From Cyanobacteria bacterium UBA11153 (GTDB lineage: Bacteria > Cyanobacteriota > Cyanobacteriia > Cyanobacteriales > Coleofasciculaceae): DNA of 24,037 nucleotides. The position numbers and the translations under genes were made by a program. How positions within the stretch are numbered: position 1 is the first letter of the stretch; every line of letters starts with the position of its first letter. The notes beneath the pieces were generated by a model, which did no database searches, was not told the DNA's origin, and saw only the letters and a program-made list of their open reading frames with translations. The stretch spans positions 1 through 24,037 of the forward strand of contig DOIX01000328.1 in NCBI GenBank assembly GCA_003511885.1, given 5' to 3'. Below are positions 15,683 through 23,741 of the stretch, one piece after another.

Positions 15683-16198
15683 ATGACAATTTACTTTTAT
15701 AAGGCTGACGCTCCATTTGGCTGCTTTTCTAACTTTTCCCCCCATCCGATTTGGATCGATGGCGTATACTGGCAAACTGTTGAACATTATTACCAAGCAC
15801 ACAAGTTTGTCGGCGGGAAGAATGAATCTGCGATTGCGGAGATTCGCAAGGCTAAGACACCTGCTGAAGCTGCCCAAATAGGAAGATCTCGTCCCCACCA
15901 ATGGCGTGACGATTGGGATCGGGTTAAACCCCACATTATGTGGCAGGGTGTTTTCACCAAATTTCTCAGCCATCCTGATATTCAGGCTATTCTCCTAAGT
16001 ACAGGTGATGAACTATTGGTGGAAGATTCCCCTGTCGATTATTATTGGGGTTGTGGTAGCGATCGCACTGGCCTCAATAAATTGGGTGAAATTATTATGA
16101 ATGTTCGCCAAGAAATTCGGTGGAGCAGAGCGGAGCAGACTTCTAAATTGACATCAAATTCCGTTCCGGCTCGCTTAACTCCACTTCTGCTTTACTAA
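15683..16198 (+). CDS. NADAR/YbiA-family N-glycosidase-like protein
   Basis: NADAR proteins hydrolyse N-glycosidic bonds. The YbiA-type members act on reactive early riboflavin intermediates, and some members remove ADP-ribose from nucleic acid or protein. The start is placed at 15683 (MTIYFYKADAPFG). An upstream in-frame ATG at 15587 would add a hydrophobic, non-family extension. Motifs are FGCFSNFSPHPIWIDG, TVEHYYQAHKF with the family Glu, and LLVEDSPVDYYWGCG near the C-terminus. About 25 residues after NVRQEIR are unlike the family and rich in Ser and Thr, perhaps from read-through into intergenic sequence. There is no darT or riboflavin gene nearby, so the substrate is not decided. Confidence 0.9.
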   Translation: MTIYFYKADAPFGCFSNFSPHPIWIDGVYWQTVEHYYQAHKFVGGKNESAIAEIRKAKTPAEAAQIGRSRPHQWRDDWDRVKPHIMWQGVFTKFLSHPDIQAILLSTGDELLVEDSPVDYYWGCGSDRTGLNKLGEIIMNVRQEIRWSRAEQTSKLTSNSVPARLTPLLLY

Positions 16199-16235
16199 AG
16201 GACATTGAGAATCGGGAACATAATTTTCGATCGCA

Positions 16236-16270
16236 GTTGATAGTTGATAGTTGACAGTTGACAGTCGATC
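16236..16270. repeat. Heptanucleotide array, GTTGACA type
   Basis: Units GTTGATA, GTTGATA, GTTGACA, GTTGACA, GTCGATC. This is the AACTGTC family in inverted orientation. The array is flanked by an 8-base direct repeat CGATCGCA (16228-16235 and 16266-16273). Looser units (CTGTCAA, TTATCCG, CTGTCAA) continue from 16282 across the stop codon of the minus-strand DUF3370 gene. Confidence 0.75.
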
Positions 16271-16284
16271 GCATTACCATCCTG

Positions 16285-17733
16285 TCAATTATCCGCTGTC
16301 AAGATAGTTTTGACAGTTAGGACTTGTGGTGGTGTGGAATCGGGTGGATAAATTAAATCTATTTGGACTAAGTTTCGACTTCCAGGTGGCATAACAATTT
16401 TCTGTAATGGTTCTAGTATTTGACCTGTTTTATGCCAGAGATGGATATATTTTGTTATTAGTTTACCACTATCGTCAGTATATTTTAATCGCACGCTGCC
16501 TCGGAAGAAGGGAAAATCGCGGGATGGATTTTGGAAAAGCAATCCTCCTCTACTTAATTTATCTTCTTTTAAGGGTGTTTCTATGGTTAATGCTACAGTT
16601 TGGGATTGTTCTGTAGGGTTATAAAGAGGTAAGCTCAGGTTATATTCAACGCAATAATTTCCATGGGCTTGGTATGCAGTATCGGGATATCGAACTAGCA
16701 TTTGTGCTGTTTGATTTTGCTCCGTACCTAGTCTCCCTCCTTTGAGACTAGCAATGGGGTATGATATGCCTTGACCGGATTCGGGAATTGTGAAATCCTT
16801 TCCATTGGGATTATCTGTCAGTTTGCCTAACCATTTAGAACCTGATTGTACTCCAGCAACTCTACCATAAATTAATTGACCACCTATTTGCTCTGGAGGA
16901 GTTGGTATTTTATCTCGCGGAGTGGCTAATTTCCCTGTGTTTAAAAGATTTTGCCATTCTTCAAGAGTGGGCGCTCTTTCCTTTCCGTCAGTATTTTTCT
17001 TGGCAAACATCATCATACTGGCTGCATAAACTTCCCCACTACTTTTTAACCGAATTAATCCGGATCTACCGTTAATTGGTTTTTCTAAATTTACCACAGG
17101 CATGGGGAGATTCATTAACATGCGACTTTGCCCTGGTGGAATCACTAATTTTTCCGGAAAGTCAGATTGTCTTTTGCCTTGGAGAATATCTAAGACGGCG
17201 CGATCTCCTGGACCAGAGTAGCTGGTATTATCTGGATTATCGAGATAAGGTGGCAATTTAATATAAGGGGCATCTTTGGTTTGGTAACTTGCTCCTTGTA
17301 ATATGTCTACGGTAACAGATTTTTTGCCAGGATTATAGAGTATGACTCCTAGATAAAATGTCTGGGAATCTTTGGGTGTATGGGTTTGGTGGTGGACAAA
17401 TATGTCAAATCTACCTTGGAATGGAAAATTGAGGTGTGCTTCGGGGACGGTTTTTCCAGTTGGGGAAAAAGTGGATAGTAAAATCCCTTCTGTTTTTACC
17501 CATTCGGGACTGTTACTATTAAACATTGGTACAGTATCAAGCTTACCTGGTAAGGCTTTTACTGGTTGGGATTGTACGATAATTTCTGGGGTTGGTTTGG
17601 GTGTGGGTGTGGGTGTGGATTGAGCGAGGATGGATGAGTCGGATTTAGAGCTTGGTTTGAATAGGAAGTAGCCGCCGCTACTGACAAGGATGAGAATTAA
17701 AATATATGAGAGGTAATTTTGGGGGGGAATCAT
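16285..17733 (-). CDS. DUF3370 domain secreted or anchored protein
   Basis: Residues 7-24 (YLSYILILILVSSGGYFL) form a signal anchor or signal peptide, followed by a low-complexity linker TPTPTPKPTP at 40-49. The rest (about 55-482) is the DUF3370 region found in cyanobacteria, with beta-rich segments such as FYLGVILYNPGKKSVTVDI, SYSGPGDRAVLD, LIYGRVAGVQSGSKW and HGNYCVEYNLSLPLYNP. The function is unknown; an envelope or extracytoplasmic location is inferred from the N-terminus. The last codons (ending TILTADN and TGA) lie in sequence resembling the adjoining heptamer array, so the C-terminus may have been remodelled. No neighbour points to a pathway. Confidence 0.88.
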   Translation of the reverse strand: MIPPQNYLSYILILILVSSGGYFLFKPSSKSDSSILAQSTPTPTPKPTPEIIVQSQPVKALPGKLDTVPMFNSNSPEWVKTEGILLSTFSPTGKTVPEAHLNFPFQGRFDIFVHHQTHTPKDSQTFYLGVILYNPGKKSVTVDILQGASYQTKDAPYIKLPPYLDNPDNTSYSGPGDRAVLDILQGKRQSDFPEKLVIPPGQSRMLMNLPMPVVNLEKPINGRSGLIRLKSSGEVYAASMMMFAKKNTDGKERAPTLEEWQNLLNTGKLATPRDKIPTPPEQIGGQLIYGRVAGVQSGSKWLGKLTDNPNGKDFTIPESGQGISYPIASLKGGRLGTEQNQTAQMLVRYPDTAYQAHGNYCVEYNLSLPLYNPTEQSQTVALTIETPLKEDKLSRGGLLFQNPSRDFPFFRGSVRLKYTDDSGKLITKYIHLWHKTGQILEPLQKIVMPPGSRNLVQIDLIYPPDSTPPQVLTVKTILTADN

Positions 17734-18183
17734 TGAGTTTTTTTTGAGGAATCAGGAAGTTATGATATCCGGGATTGCTAGCTGATGACGGCTCTCTATT
17801 GAGATAGGTTCCCCCTTAAGCATTTATTATCGATTTATTTCAATTAAACATTCATTGCTCCGGCAATAAAATTTTTGATCGAGATGAGGATTACATAATT
17901 TTTCTTACCTTATCCTTCCTGCACCATCCAAACCAAAAAACCTAGAATTTGCTCTACAGGAGGTAAAGGGTAATCTGTAAGATCAATTGTCATATACCAC
18001 TGAATCGATTTAGATTCTCCACAGCCTAATTGATTCGTGACTTAAATCTCTCTTAATTCACGAGGAACATTGTTTCTCTCTTGCCTGGAGCCAAATCTTT
18101 AACTAAATGCCTAATATAACAAAATAACCTCGGTTTCAGTTATTTACCCCCAGCGTCAGAGTAATGGAAAATAGCCAATTCTC
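17734..18183. other. Gene-free stretch
   Basis: No open frame or strong repeat is visible. On the minus strand, a weak hairpin after the RuBisCO-like gene (AAATAAC at 18122-18128 with GTTATTT at 18139-18145, ending in four U) might serve as its terminator. The region also holds the upstream sequence of the DUF3370 gene. Confidence 0.45.
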
Positions 18184-19344
18184 CTAGCTCCATTTTTCAA
18201 TAGCACGACGCAGCGCCCCATCAGGTAACTTATCCACCGCGAAAGACTGCCCCTCCTTCACTCTTGCCAAAGCCTCAAAAAAAGCCTTCACCCCAGCCGC
18301 CGGAGAATCGGGATGCTCCATAATTCCCGTACCCGCATTCAAAATTACATCATTACCATAATCAGCCAAAACTCGAGGCACAATCCCCGGATGAATCCCA
18401 GCCGAAGGCACGGGAAAAACACCCCGCCTTCTCAAAATATCCCGAATTCGGCCTTCTTCCGTTGCCTCAAATGGTAAACTGCCATAATGAGCCGGATATA
18501 ACACCGCATCCGCACCACCATAAGCCATCAAAGTTCCCAACACTACCGAATAAGCCATCCCATAATTAGGTGCAGCACAAATAGCACCAGCGAAAGCCGG
18601 ATGAGCAAAAATTGGCACATTAATTTCCCCATCAGCCGCCAAAGAATCCAAGACATAAAATCCGTAAGTTAACACATTTAACAATAGTGCATTTGCCCCT
18701 TCCCTCACCAAAAGACGGGCTTTTTCAATTAACCTATCTGCAGAGCCAGTAACATTAACAGCATAAAGGACATTTCGTCCCGTTTCCGCCTTCACCTTAT
18801 CCAAAACTCGGCGACAAGCAGCTAATCTTTTCAAAGTAGGGGCAACATCCAAATCCCCCATAATCTCATCATCCTTAATAATATCCAAACCTGCACCAGC
18901 CACTTCTTGTAAAATTGTGGCATGATCTTCAGCAGAAAGACCCAAAGCTGGTTTAAAAATCGCCATAATTAAAGGACGATTGAATACATTGAGCCTTTCA
19001 CGAATTCCAGTTATCCCCACTTGAGGATACCTACCATAATTATCCGGCAAACGCACCGCCATCACTTTTCCCACACCCGCCATGGAATATTTACCAAAAA
19101 TCATAGTAAGAAGACTAGGAATATCATTTTCGACATTAATTTCTGGGAAGCGAATCGTCACTAAACTCGAACCATCAGGTTGAGTAATTCCCTTCACCAC
19201 CTCCGCCAGATGAGACTTTAACGCCTCTTCCCGATGAGAAAATCGGGCATCCCAAGTACCAGCAGTTTGCCCCACAGCGATAATTTTGGCTTGTTTTTCG
19301 GCATTAACACCAGCCGGAAAATGATAGTCGATTTCTATAGACAT
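18184..19344 (-). CDS. mtnW: RuBisCO-like protein (DK-MTP-1-P enolase type)
   Basis: This form IV RuBisCO-like protein probably enolises 2,3-diketo-5-methylthiopentyl 1-phosphate in methionine salvage. A homologue in Microcystis is known to have this activity. The barrel keeps Lys131 (FKPALGLS), the metal-site run Lys157-Asp-Asp159-Glu160 (GLDIIKDDE) and His248 (FAHPAF). Loop 6 reads YPAHYGSLPF and lacks the RuBisCO lysine needed for carboxylation. The phosphate-site segment is SAGIHPGIVP (314-323), as in MtnW, and not SGGIH as in RuBisCO. At 386 residues it is shorter than a RuBisCO large subunit. mtnD lies 221 bases upstream on the same strand, which supports the pathway. Confidence 0.92.
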   Translation of the reverse strand: MSIEIDYHFPAGVNAEKQAKIIAVGQTAGTWDARFSHREEALKSHLAEVVKGITQPDGSSLVTIRFPEINVENDIPSLLTMIFGKYSMAGVGKVMAVRLPDNYGRYPQVGITGIRERLNVFNRPLIMAIFKPALGLSAEDHATILQEVAGAGLDIIKDDEIMGDLDVAPTLKRLAACRRVLDKVKAETGRNVLYAVNVTGSADRLIEKARLLVREGANALLLNVLTYGFYVLDSLAADGEINVPIFAHPAFAGAICAAPNYGMAYSVVLGTLMAYGGADAVLYPAHYGSLPFEATEEGRIRDILRRRGVFPVPSAGIHPGIVPRVLADYGNDVILNAGTGIMEHPDSPAAGVKAFFEALARVKEGQSFAVDKLPDGALRRAIEKWS

Positions 19345-19474
19345 TTTTTATTGGCAATAGAGATGATTGAATATAATTAAGTGTTTGAGAAGATGGAAGT
19401 ATATAGTGCTTATCGGTTAGGTTGCAGATATTTTTTTTAATGCCAAGGTACGCAAAGAATAGATTAGCTTTGTG

Positions 19475-19510
19475 TGTAGGGTGCGTTATGCGACAGCCAA
19501 CACACCATCC
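19475..19510. repeat. GTGCGTTA palindrome family, degenerate copy 3
   Basis: GTAGGGTGCGTTATGCG is present, but the right arm (CAACACACCATCC) is degraded. It lies between mtnD and the RuBisCO-like gene. Confidence 0.5.
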
Positions 19511-19540
19511 TTCTTAACCCAAAAGATACCAAACAATCTT

Positions 19541-19572
19541 TGCGCTAACCTTTGCGCCCTTTGCGTTAAAAA
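19541..19572. repeat. CGCAAAGGGCGCAAAGG repeat
   Basis: On the minus strand, TTAACGCAAAGGGCGCAAAGGTTAGCGCAAAG begins within the TAA stop of mtnD. It is related to the tandem pair near 3198-3237 and to a partial unit near 19440-19460. Confidence 0.6.
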
Positions 19573-20114
19573 CTATCACCAAATTTAATCTCCGTATTTG
19601 TATAAACGGGAACCCAACCATCAGTCCCCGTAAAATAACGAATTGCCTTCACCCGCCGTCCAGACGTAAGATGAAACCAATGTTCCGCATTTGCAGGTAC
19701 GTTAATAAACTCTTCTGGTTGTACTGTTAATTCTACTTGAGAACCATCGGGACGAACAAAGCCAAATACTCCTTCTCCGGCAATAATATAGCGAACTTCA
19801 TCATCTGTATGATAGTGACAGCTATTAAATTTAGAGAGTAAATTATCTAGATTGGGAACTTCGGGATGGAGGACAATTAAATCCCGATATTGATATCCTG
19901 CTGTCTCTTTAAGTTCGAGGAAATATCCATCTAGTGCGGCGAGGATTTGCTCTTTTTCTTGTTCATTAAGAGCATCTTTTGCTAAAAGTTGATGAATTTG
20001 AGGATTGTCTCCTACTGTCCAATATTTAAGCTGAATGTTAATTTGAGATAATTCTCTGGTAATATCATCATTTTTTGTATATTTTATGCCATTTTCTAGC
20101 TGTAAAATTGCCAT
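19566..20114 (-). CDS. mtnD: Acireductone dioxygenase
   Basis: This cupin enzyme oxidises 1,2-dihydroxy-3-keto-5-methylthiopentene to the 2-keto acid precursor of methionine plus formate (Fe form), two steps after the enolase of the pathway. Metal ligands are visible as His100 and His102 in CHYHTDDEVRYI, Glu106 and His145 in AEHWF. The length of 182 residues is normal. GGAGG lies 6 bases before the ATG. It follows the sulfotransferase gene by 41 bases and probably shares its transcript. The RuBisCO-like gene follows after 221 bases of repeat-bearing DNA. Genes for the other salvage steps (mtnA, mtnB, mtnC/X) are not in the window. Confidence 0.95.
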   Translation of the reverse strand: MAILQLENGIKYTKNDDITRELSQINIQLKYWTVGDNPQIHQLLAKDALNEQEKEQILAALDGYFLELKETAGYQYRDLIVLHPEVPNLDNLLSKFNSCHYHTDDEVRYIIAGEGVFGFVRPDGSQVELTVQPEEFINVPANAEHWFHLTSGRRVKAIRYFTGTDGWVPVYTNTEIKFGDSF

Positions 20115-20155
20115 GTTTAACCTCCAATTAAAAGCGATTGAGAATCAAATGTTAA

Positions 20156-21055
20156 CTATTTTAGCCATCCAGACAAGTCTCTATGGATTAAATCTTGTAG
20201 TTTAATTATATCTTCACGGTAAAGATTTATCAGTTCTTGGCGATCTTTTGAGGAAAGTGGATTGGCTGTCTTCTCTTGTGAATTCATTTGGATGATACTG
20301 TCGCGAATCTTATGTCTAATTTCAAGTGGAAATATAGATCCCATTCCTGATGCGATGGCTTTTCTAATCGGATTTTTGGTTTTGATAAGGTTATTGAGAA
20401 AATTTGATTTAGGAACCTTAGCCACCTGGGCTTTCTGGGAGATATCAGGAATAAAACTATCATCTACTCCGATAAATCGAAAGATATTTTGGAGTAAACT
20501 TACAGGATCTTGGCATAAATCTTCATACAGAAATACTTTTATTTGTTCTGGGGAGAATTTATCAAAATAATAGTTTAATGGAGTATAGTAAAATCCTTTA
20601 CGGATTGGAAACGATCGATCGGATCTAAACTTAATCTGATCTGAGAAATTAGTGTGGTTCCCCTTGTGAACGCCATCCCGAATATTCATTAAATAATCGG
20701 AATAGGCTCTTTCTACGGGATGGCGCAGAATAGCAATGAGTTTAGCATGGGGAATATAGCGCTGGATGAGTTCAGAAGAAGATTGATAATTAAAAAGATA
20801 GTTAGGAGAAACTTCACCAATCGCAATTTCATCAGTAACATTAGCAAAAAGGTGGCAATACTTCTCAAAGGAATCAATTTTTCCTTCTTTATATTTGTTC
20901 TCTAGCCTTGGGTTTTCTTTTTCCCAGTCCCTTTCCAGAAAATTTGTTTCCTTGACCGGACTCATATAGACTTGGGGATGTTGCCTTAAGTAATTATAAA
21001 TAGATGTAGTTCCAGCTTTTTGAACGCCAAGGATTAAAAAATTAGGGAGGTTCAT
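20156..21055 (-). CDS. Sulfotransferase (PAPS-dependent family)
   Basis: The protein has the P-loop-like 5'-phosphosulfate-binding motif LGVQKAGTTS (9-18) and the 3'-phosphate-binding motif RHPVERAYSDY (111-121, with Arg111 and Ser119). These identify the family that transfers sulfate from PAPS to hydroxyls or amines. The start is at 21055 (MNLPNFLILG), since AAAGGAG stands 6 bases upstream; the frame also opens eight codons earlier. At 299 residues it is of normal size and has no membrane anchor, so it is cytoplasmic. The acceptor is unknown; cyanobacterial relatives modify polysaccharides, lipids or small metabolites. It sits between ispD (67 bases upstream) and mtnD (41 bases downstream) in one direction. 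Confidence 0.9.
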   Translation of the reverse strand: MNLPNFLILGVQKAGTTSIYNYLRQHPQVYMSPVKETNFLERDWEKENPRLENKYKEGKIDSFEKYCHLFANVTDEIAIGEVSPNYLFNYQSSSELIQRYIPHAKLIAILRHPVERAYSDYLMNIRDGVHKGNHTNFSDQIKFRSDRSFPIRKGFYYTPLNYYFDKFSPEQIKVFLYEDLCQDPVSLLQNIFRFIGVDDSFIPDISQKAQVAKVPKSNFLNNLIKTKNPIRKAIASGMGSIFPLEIRHKIRDSIIQMNSQEKTANPLSSKDRQELINLYREDIIKLQDLIHRDLSGWLK

Positions 21056-21122
21056 ATATTTCTCCTTTCTGAAAATCAAGACGAAAACAGATACAAGGTA
21101 AATGGGAAGATTCCATCATAAA

Positions 21123-21821
21123 TCATGGAGATGAAGATCCCAATCGTTGACGCAGGATAAATTCTGCGATCGCTAAATCCATGGGTGTGGTAACCTTCAA
21201 ATTAGTTTCTTCGCCAGCGACAATTTTTACAGGTAACTGACACCGTTCAAATAATGCCGCATCATCGGTAACTTCCCAACCTAATTTTCGGCCTTTTTCG
21301 TGACATTCTTTCAAAAGCTGCACGGTAAATCCTTGGGGTGTTTGGGCAGCCCATAATCGGCGACGATCTGGTGTATCGTGTACGATATCCTTCTCGTTGA
21401 CAACTTTAATCGTATCTTTAACGGGTATCGCCGCAATCAAGCCGGGAAAATCTCGCAGTGCTGTAGCACATCGATTTAATAAATCTGGTGTTGCCAAACA
21501 TCTCGCCCCGTCGTGAATCAATACCCATTTCGCTTCGGGCGGTAAAGCCTGCAATCCTTTATATACCGATTCTTGACGAGTTGCACCACCGATCGCAAAT
21601 TTTACAGGTTTGGTGATGGCAGCTTCTGCAACAATGGCTTCAATATCGGATTGGTCTGCTGGTTGTCCTATAATACCAATCCAGGTAATTTCGTCTGCTG
21701 CCTCGGCTGCATTAAGCGTCCAAGCGAGTAAAGGTTTATTCATTAACGTCAGGAGTAGCTTATTGCGGTTACTCCCCATCCGCTTTCCCATCCCTGCTGC
21801 TGGAATTAACAAATGCACCAT
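21123..21821 (-). CDS. ispD: MEP cytidylyltransferase
   Basis: IspD couples 2-C-methyl-D-erythritol 4-phosphate to CTP, forming CDP-methylerythritol in the plastid-type isoprenoid pathway that supplies carotenoids, phytol and quinones. The N-terminal nucleotide-binding run LIPAAGMGKRMGSNRNKLLL (4-23), the VLIHDGARCL segment, the AIPVKDTIK segment, AAQTPQGF and VTDDAALFE are all characteristic. At 232 residues the length is normal. It starts with ATG at 21821 and is probably the first gene of a minus-strand group with the sulfotransferase and mtnD. Confidence 0.96.
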   Translation of the reverse strand: MVHLLIPAAGMGKRMGSNRNKLLLTLMNKPLLAWTLNAAEAADEITWIGIIGQPADQSDIEAIVAEAAITKPVKFAIGGATRQESVYKGLQALPPEAKWVLIHDGARCLATPDLLNRCATALRDFPGLIAAIPVKDTIKVVNEKDIVHDTPDRRRLWAAQTPQGFTVQLLKECHEKGRKLGWEVTDDAALFERCQLPVKIVAGEETNLKVTTPMDLAIAEFILRQRLGSSSP

Positions 21822-21849
21822 ATCGCCTTTTTCAGTTTTCCTGGAATTA

Positions 21850-21986
21850 TTAGAGGTAAGAGCTTAAAGCTTAGAGGTTAGAGGTTAGAGGTATTGAGAT
21901 GGAGGTGGGATATGAGAGGAAATCATTTAGTCCCCAGCCCCTAGCCTCTTACCTCTTACCCTTAACCTCTTACCCCTAACCTCTAA
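21850..21986. repeat. Inverted pair of heptamer arrays, AGAGGTT/AACCTCT
   Basis: The left array (21850-21895; TTAGAGG-type units in 7-base register) and the right array (21942-21986; CCTCTTA- and CTCTAAC-type units) are approximate reverse complements. They begin ATTAGAGGT and end ACCTCTAAT, with about 45 bases between. They fill the divergent region of ispD and the glycosyltransferase, so promoters for both must lie in or beside them. Confidence 0.75.
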
Positions 21987-22038
21987 TTATGCTACTAGGT
22001 ATATAGTCTGATATTTGATCTGTAGGAAATATAGATAC

Positions 22039-23007
22039 ATGAGAGTACTAGCCCTTCTTCCTGGTGGAATTAGCGATCAAATTCTATTCTTCCCCACCCT
22101 TGATGATATACAAGCGCAGTACCCCAATGGGGAGATCGATGTTATTGTGGAACCGCGAGCTAAAGGGGCCTATCGGGTTTGTCAGTCAGTTAATGAAGTT
22201 TTAACATTTGACTACAAAGATCGTAACGGTTTGGCTGATTTTGGTAACTTGTTAGGGATATTGCGCGATCGCGAATACGATGCGGCTGTAGCATTAGGAG
22301 GTAGCTCCTCGATCGGCTTTTTACTCTGGATGAGTGGGATTCCGCTCCGTGTGGGTTACGCTTCTGGTCTTGGTCAGTTATTTTTATCCAACCCCGTACC
22401 ATTAAAGGCAGAACAGTATACTGCTCAAATGTACCACGATCTGCTCCAAGGATTTGGGATTAGTTCCCCTTGTCCAAATCTGTCAATTCGGATTCCCCAA
22501 TCGGATATTGACTGGGCGCATACTCAAAGGCAACAACTGGGTGCTACAGACGGTAGTTATATTTTAATCCACGGCGGTTCCAGTCCAAGATCTCAAGCCA
22601 AAGGGATTGATAAAATTTATCCTGCCCAGAAATGGCAGAAGATAGTGGAAAATATTACCCAAAAACAACCGAATATTTCGATTGTAGCGATCCAGGGACC
22701 TGATGATGCCGAAATAGTCGCCGCGATGAAGGAAGCTTGTCCGGATATTAAGGTTATTTTACCTCCCGATCTTGGTAAGTTAGCTGCCATAATCGCTAGT
22801 GCTAATTTAATCCTCTGTGTTGATAGTGCCCCTTTACAATTAGCTGTGGCTGTTGGTACTTACACTGTCGGTTTATTTGGGCCAACCAATCCTGCCAAAT
22901 GCCTCCCTCAAAATGACCGTTGTATTGGGATTCAATCTCCTACGAGTCGCGTGTCTGACATTTCACCGGATGAGGTGTTAAAGCAGGTGTGGACAATTGA
23001 CAATTGA
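22039..23007 (+). CDS. Glycosyltransferase family 9 protein
   Basis: The protein resembles the heptosyltransferase-type GT-B enzymes that add sugars to lipopolysaccharide cores or other glycoconjugates from the cytoplasmic face. The N-terminal domain opens with VLALLPGGISDQILFFPTLDDIQAQYP, as in family 9. The C-terminal domain carries YILIHGGSS, the nucleotide-sugar region LAAIIASANLILCVDSAPLQLAVAVGTYTVGLFGPTNPAKCLP, typical of the family. The start at 22039 (MRVLALLP) is preferred over an in-frame ATG at 22015, since AGGA lies 11 bases upstream. The last five codons (TIDN and stop) are made of heptamer repeat units. The donor and acceptor sugars are unknown. Confidence 0.9.
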   Translation: MRVLALLPGGISDQILFFPTLDDIQAQYPNGEIDVIVEPRAKGAYRVCQSVNEVLTFDYKDRNGLADFGNLLGILRDREYDAAVALGGSSSIGFLLWMSGIPLRVGYASGLGQLFLSNPVPLKAEQYTAQMYHDLLQGFGISSPCPNLSIRIPQSDIDWAHTQRQQLGATDGSYILIHGGSSPRSQAKGIDKIYPAQKWQKIVENITQKQPNISIVAIQGPDDAEIVAAMKEACPDIKVILPPDLGKLAAIIASANLILCVDSAPLQLAVAVGTYTVGLFGPTNPAKCLPQNDRCIGIQSPTSRVSDISPDEVLKQVWTIDN

Positions 23008-23019
23008 TAGTTGACAGTG
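22992..23019. repeat. Heptamer array at the glycosyltransferase stop codon
   Basis: Units GACAATT, GACAATT, GATAGTT and GACAGTG run through the TGA stop (23005-23007). Bases 22999-23018 are the exact reverse complement of 23181-23200 (20 of 20). A further short copy (GACAATTGACAGTTAG) lies at 23099-23114. Confidence 0.8.
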
Positions 23020-23130
23020 AACAATAGACTTCTCCAGAAACTAGGTGTGGCTCTATGCAGTATCAGGGTTTCAGATTCTTTTTTGGAGATGTCTAATGGA
23101 CAATTGACAGTTAGATATTGCTCTCATGTT

Positions 23131-23200
23131 AACTATCAACTATCAACTGTCAACTGTCAACTGTCAACTGTCAACTGTCAACTGTCAACTATCAATTGTC
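23131..23200. repeat. Heptanucleotide array, ten AACTGTC-type units
   Basis: Ten perfect-register units: AACTATC twice, AACTGTC six times, AACTATC once, AATTGTC once. The array ends at base 23200, which is the last base of the CRR6 gene's TAG stop codon (23202-23200 on the minus strand). Confidence 0.92.
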
Positions 23201-23679
23201 TACTGATGGAATAAGTCGAAGAAGGCATCGTCTAATTCGTAGCCTAACATTTGAGCCATTGATTTAATGCGGGATTGGTGGGGTATGCCTTGTTGTGTTA
23301 GCCAGTCTGTGAGGATGAAGACTTTTTCCATGACGAAGATTTCTAGTGCTTCTGGATTGTATTGAATTCCTTCTGTGCGGTTAAATTGATGAGGGACTAG
23401 CATGGCGGTGTAACGGGCTAATTCTCCTCCTTTCCAATCAAGAAGAAAGGGTAACCAAGGATAGCGAGTATCGAGACGAATAAACCATAGTCGAATTTCG
23501 GGGATTTCTGATAATTCCCGTGGATCGCTGGGATCTCTAGGATAGTCTATCTCAAAGCGTAACTGCTGCTCGTGGTTTGCGATCGCGCCCTCACTTTGGA
23601 GTTGTGCGATCGCGCTTTGAGCTAGCGATATGTCAAGATTGTGAATAGAGTCGGAGTTAATTGCGATCGCGATAGTCAT
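23200..23679 (-). CDS. CRR6-family NDH-1 (NdhI) maturation factor
   Basis: The 159-residue protein matches the CRR6/DUF1817 family, which is needed for assembly of the NdhI-containing peripheral arm of the photosynthetic NDH-1 complex in chloroplasts and cyanobacteria. Typical segments are EIRLWFIRLDTRYPWLPFLLDWKGGELARYTAMLVPHQF and the C-terminal MEKVFILTDWLTQQGIP...MAQMLGYELDDAFFDLF. It is soluble and has no cofactor motif. Three HIP1 octamers lie in the first 100 bases of the gene. It converges with the glycosyltransferase gene, and the 192 bases between the stops are bracketed by the inverted heptamer arrays. Confidence 0.9.
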   Translation of the reverse strand: MTIAIAINSDSIHNLDISLAQSAIAQLQSEGAIANHEQQLRFEIDYPRDPSDPRELSEIPEIRLWFIRLDTRYPWLPFLLDWKGGELARYTAMLVPHQFNRTEGIQYNPEALEIFVMEKVFILTDWLTQQGIPHQSRIKSMAQMLGYELDDAFFDLFHQ

Positions 23680-23741
23680 TTAATGGTCTGGTAAATCCAC
23701 AGTCTCTATCTTCCTCTGAAGTGGCCTAATTTGACAGAATC

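Noticed and set aside
15554..15973. 139-codon minus-strand frame over the NADAR gene
   Set aside because: Antisense shadow of a clear family member. The translation has no domain-like pattern.
18184..19344. True RuBisCO large subunit
   Set aside because: Loop 6 lacks the catalytic lysine, the phosphate-site segment reads SAGIHPG as in MtnW, and the protein is too short.
23011..23214. 67-codon plus-strand frame after the glycosyltransferase
   Set aside because: Half of it is the translation of the heptamer array (QLSTVNC repeats), with no independent support.
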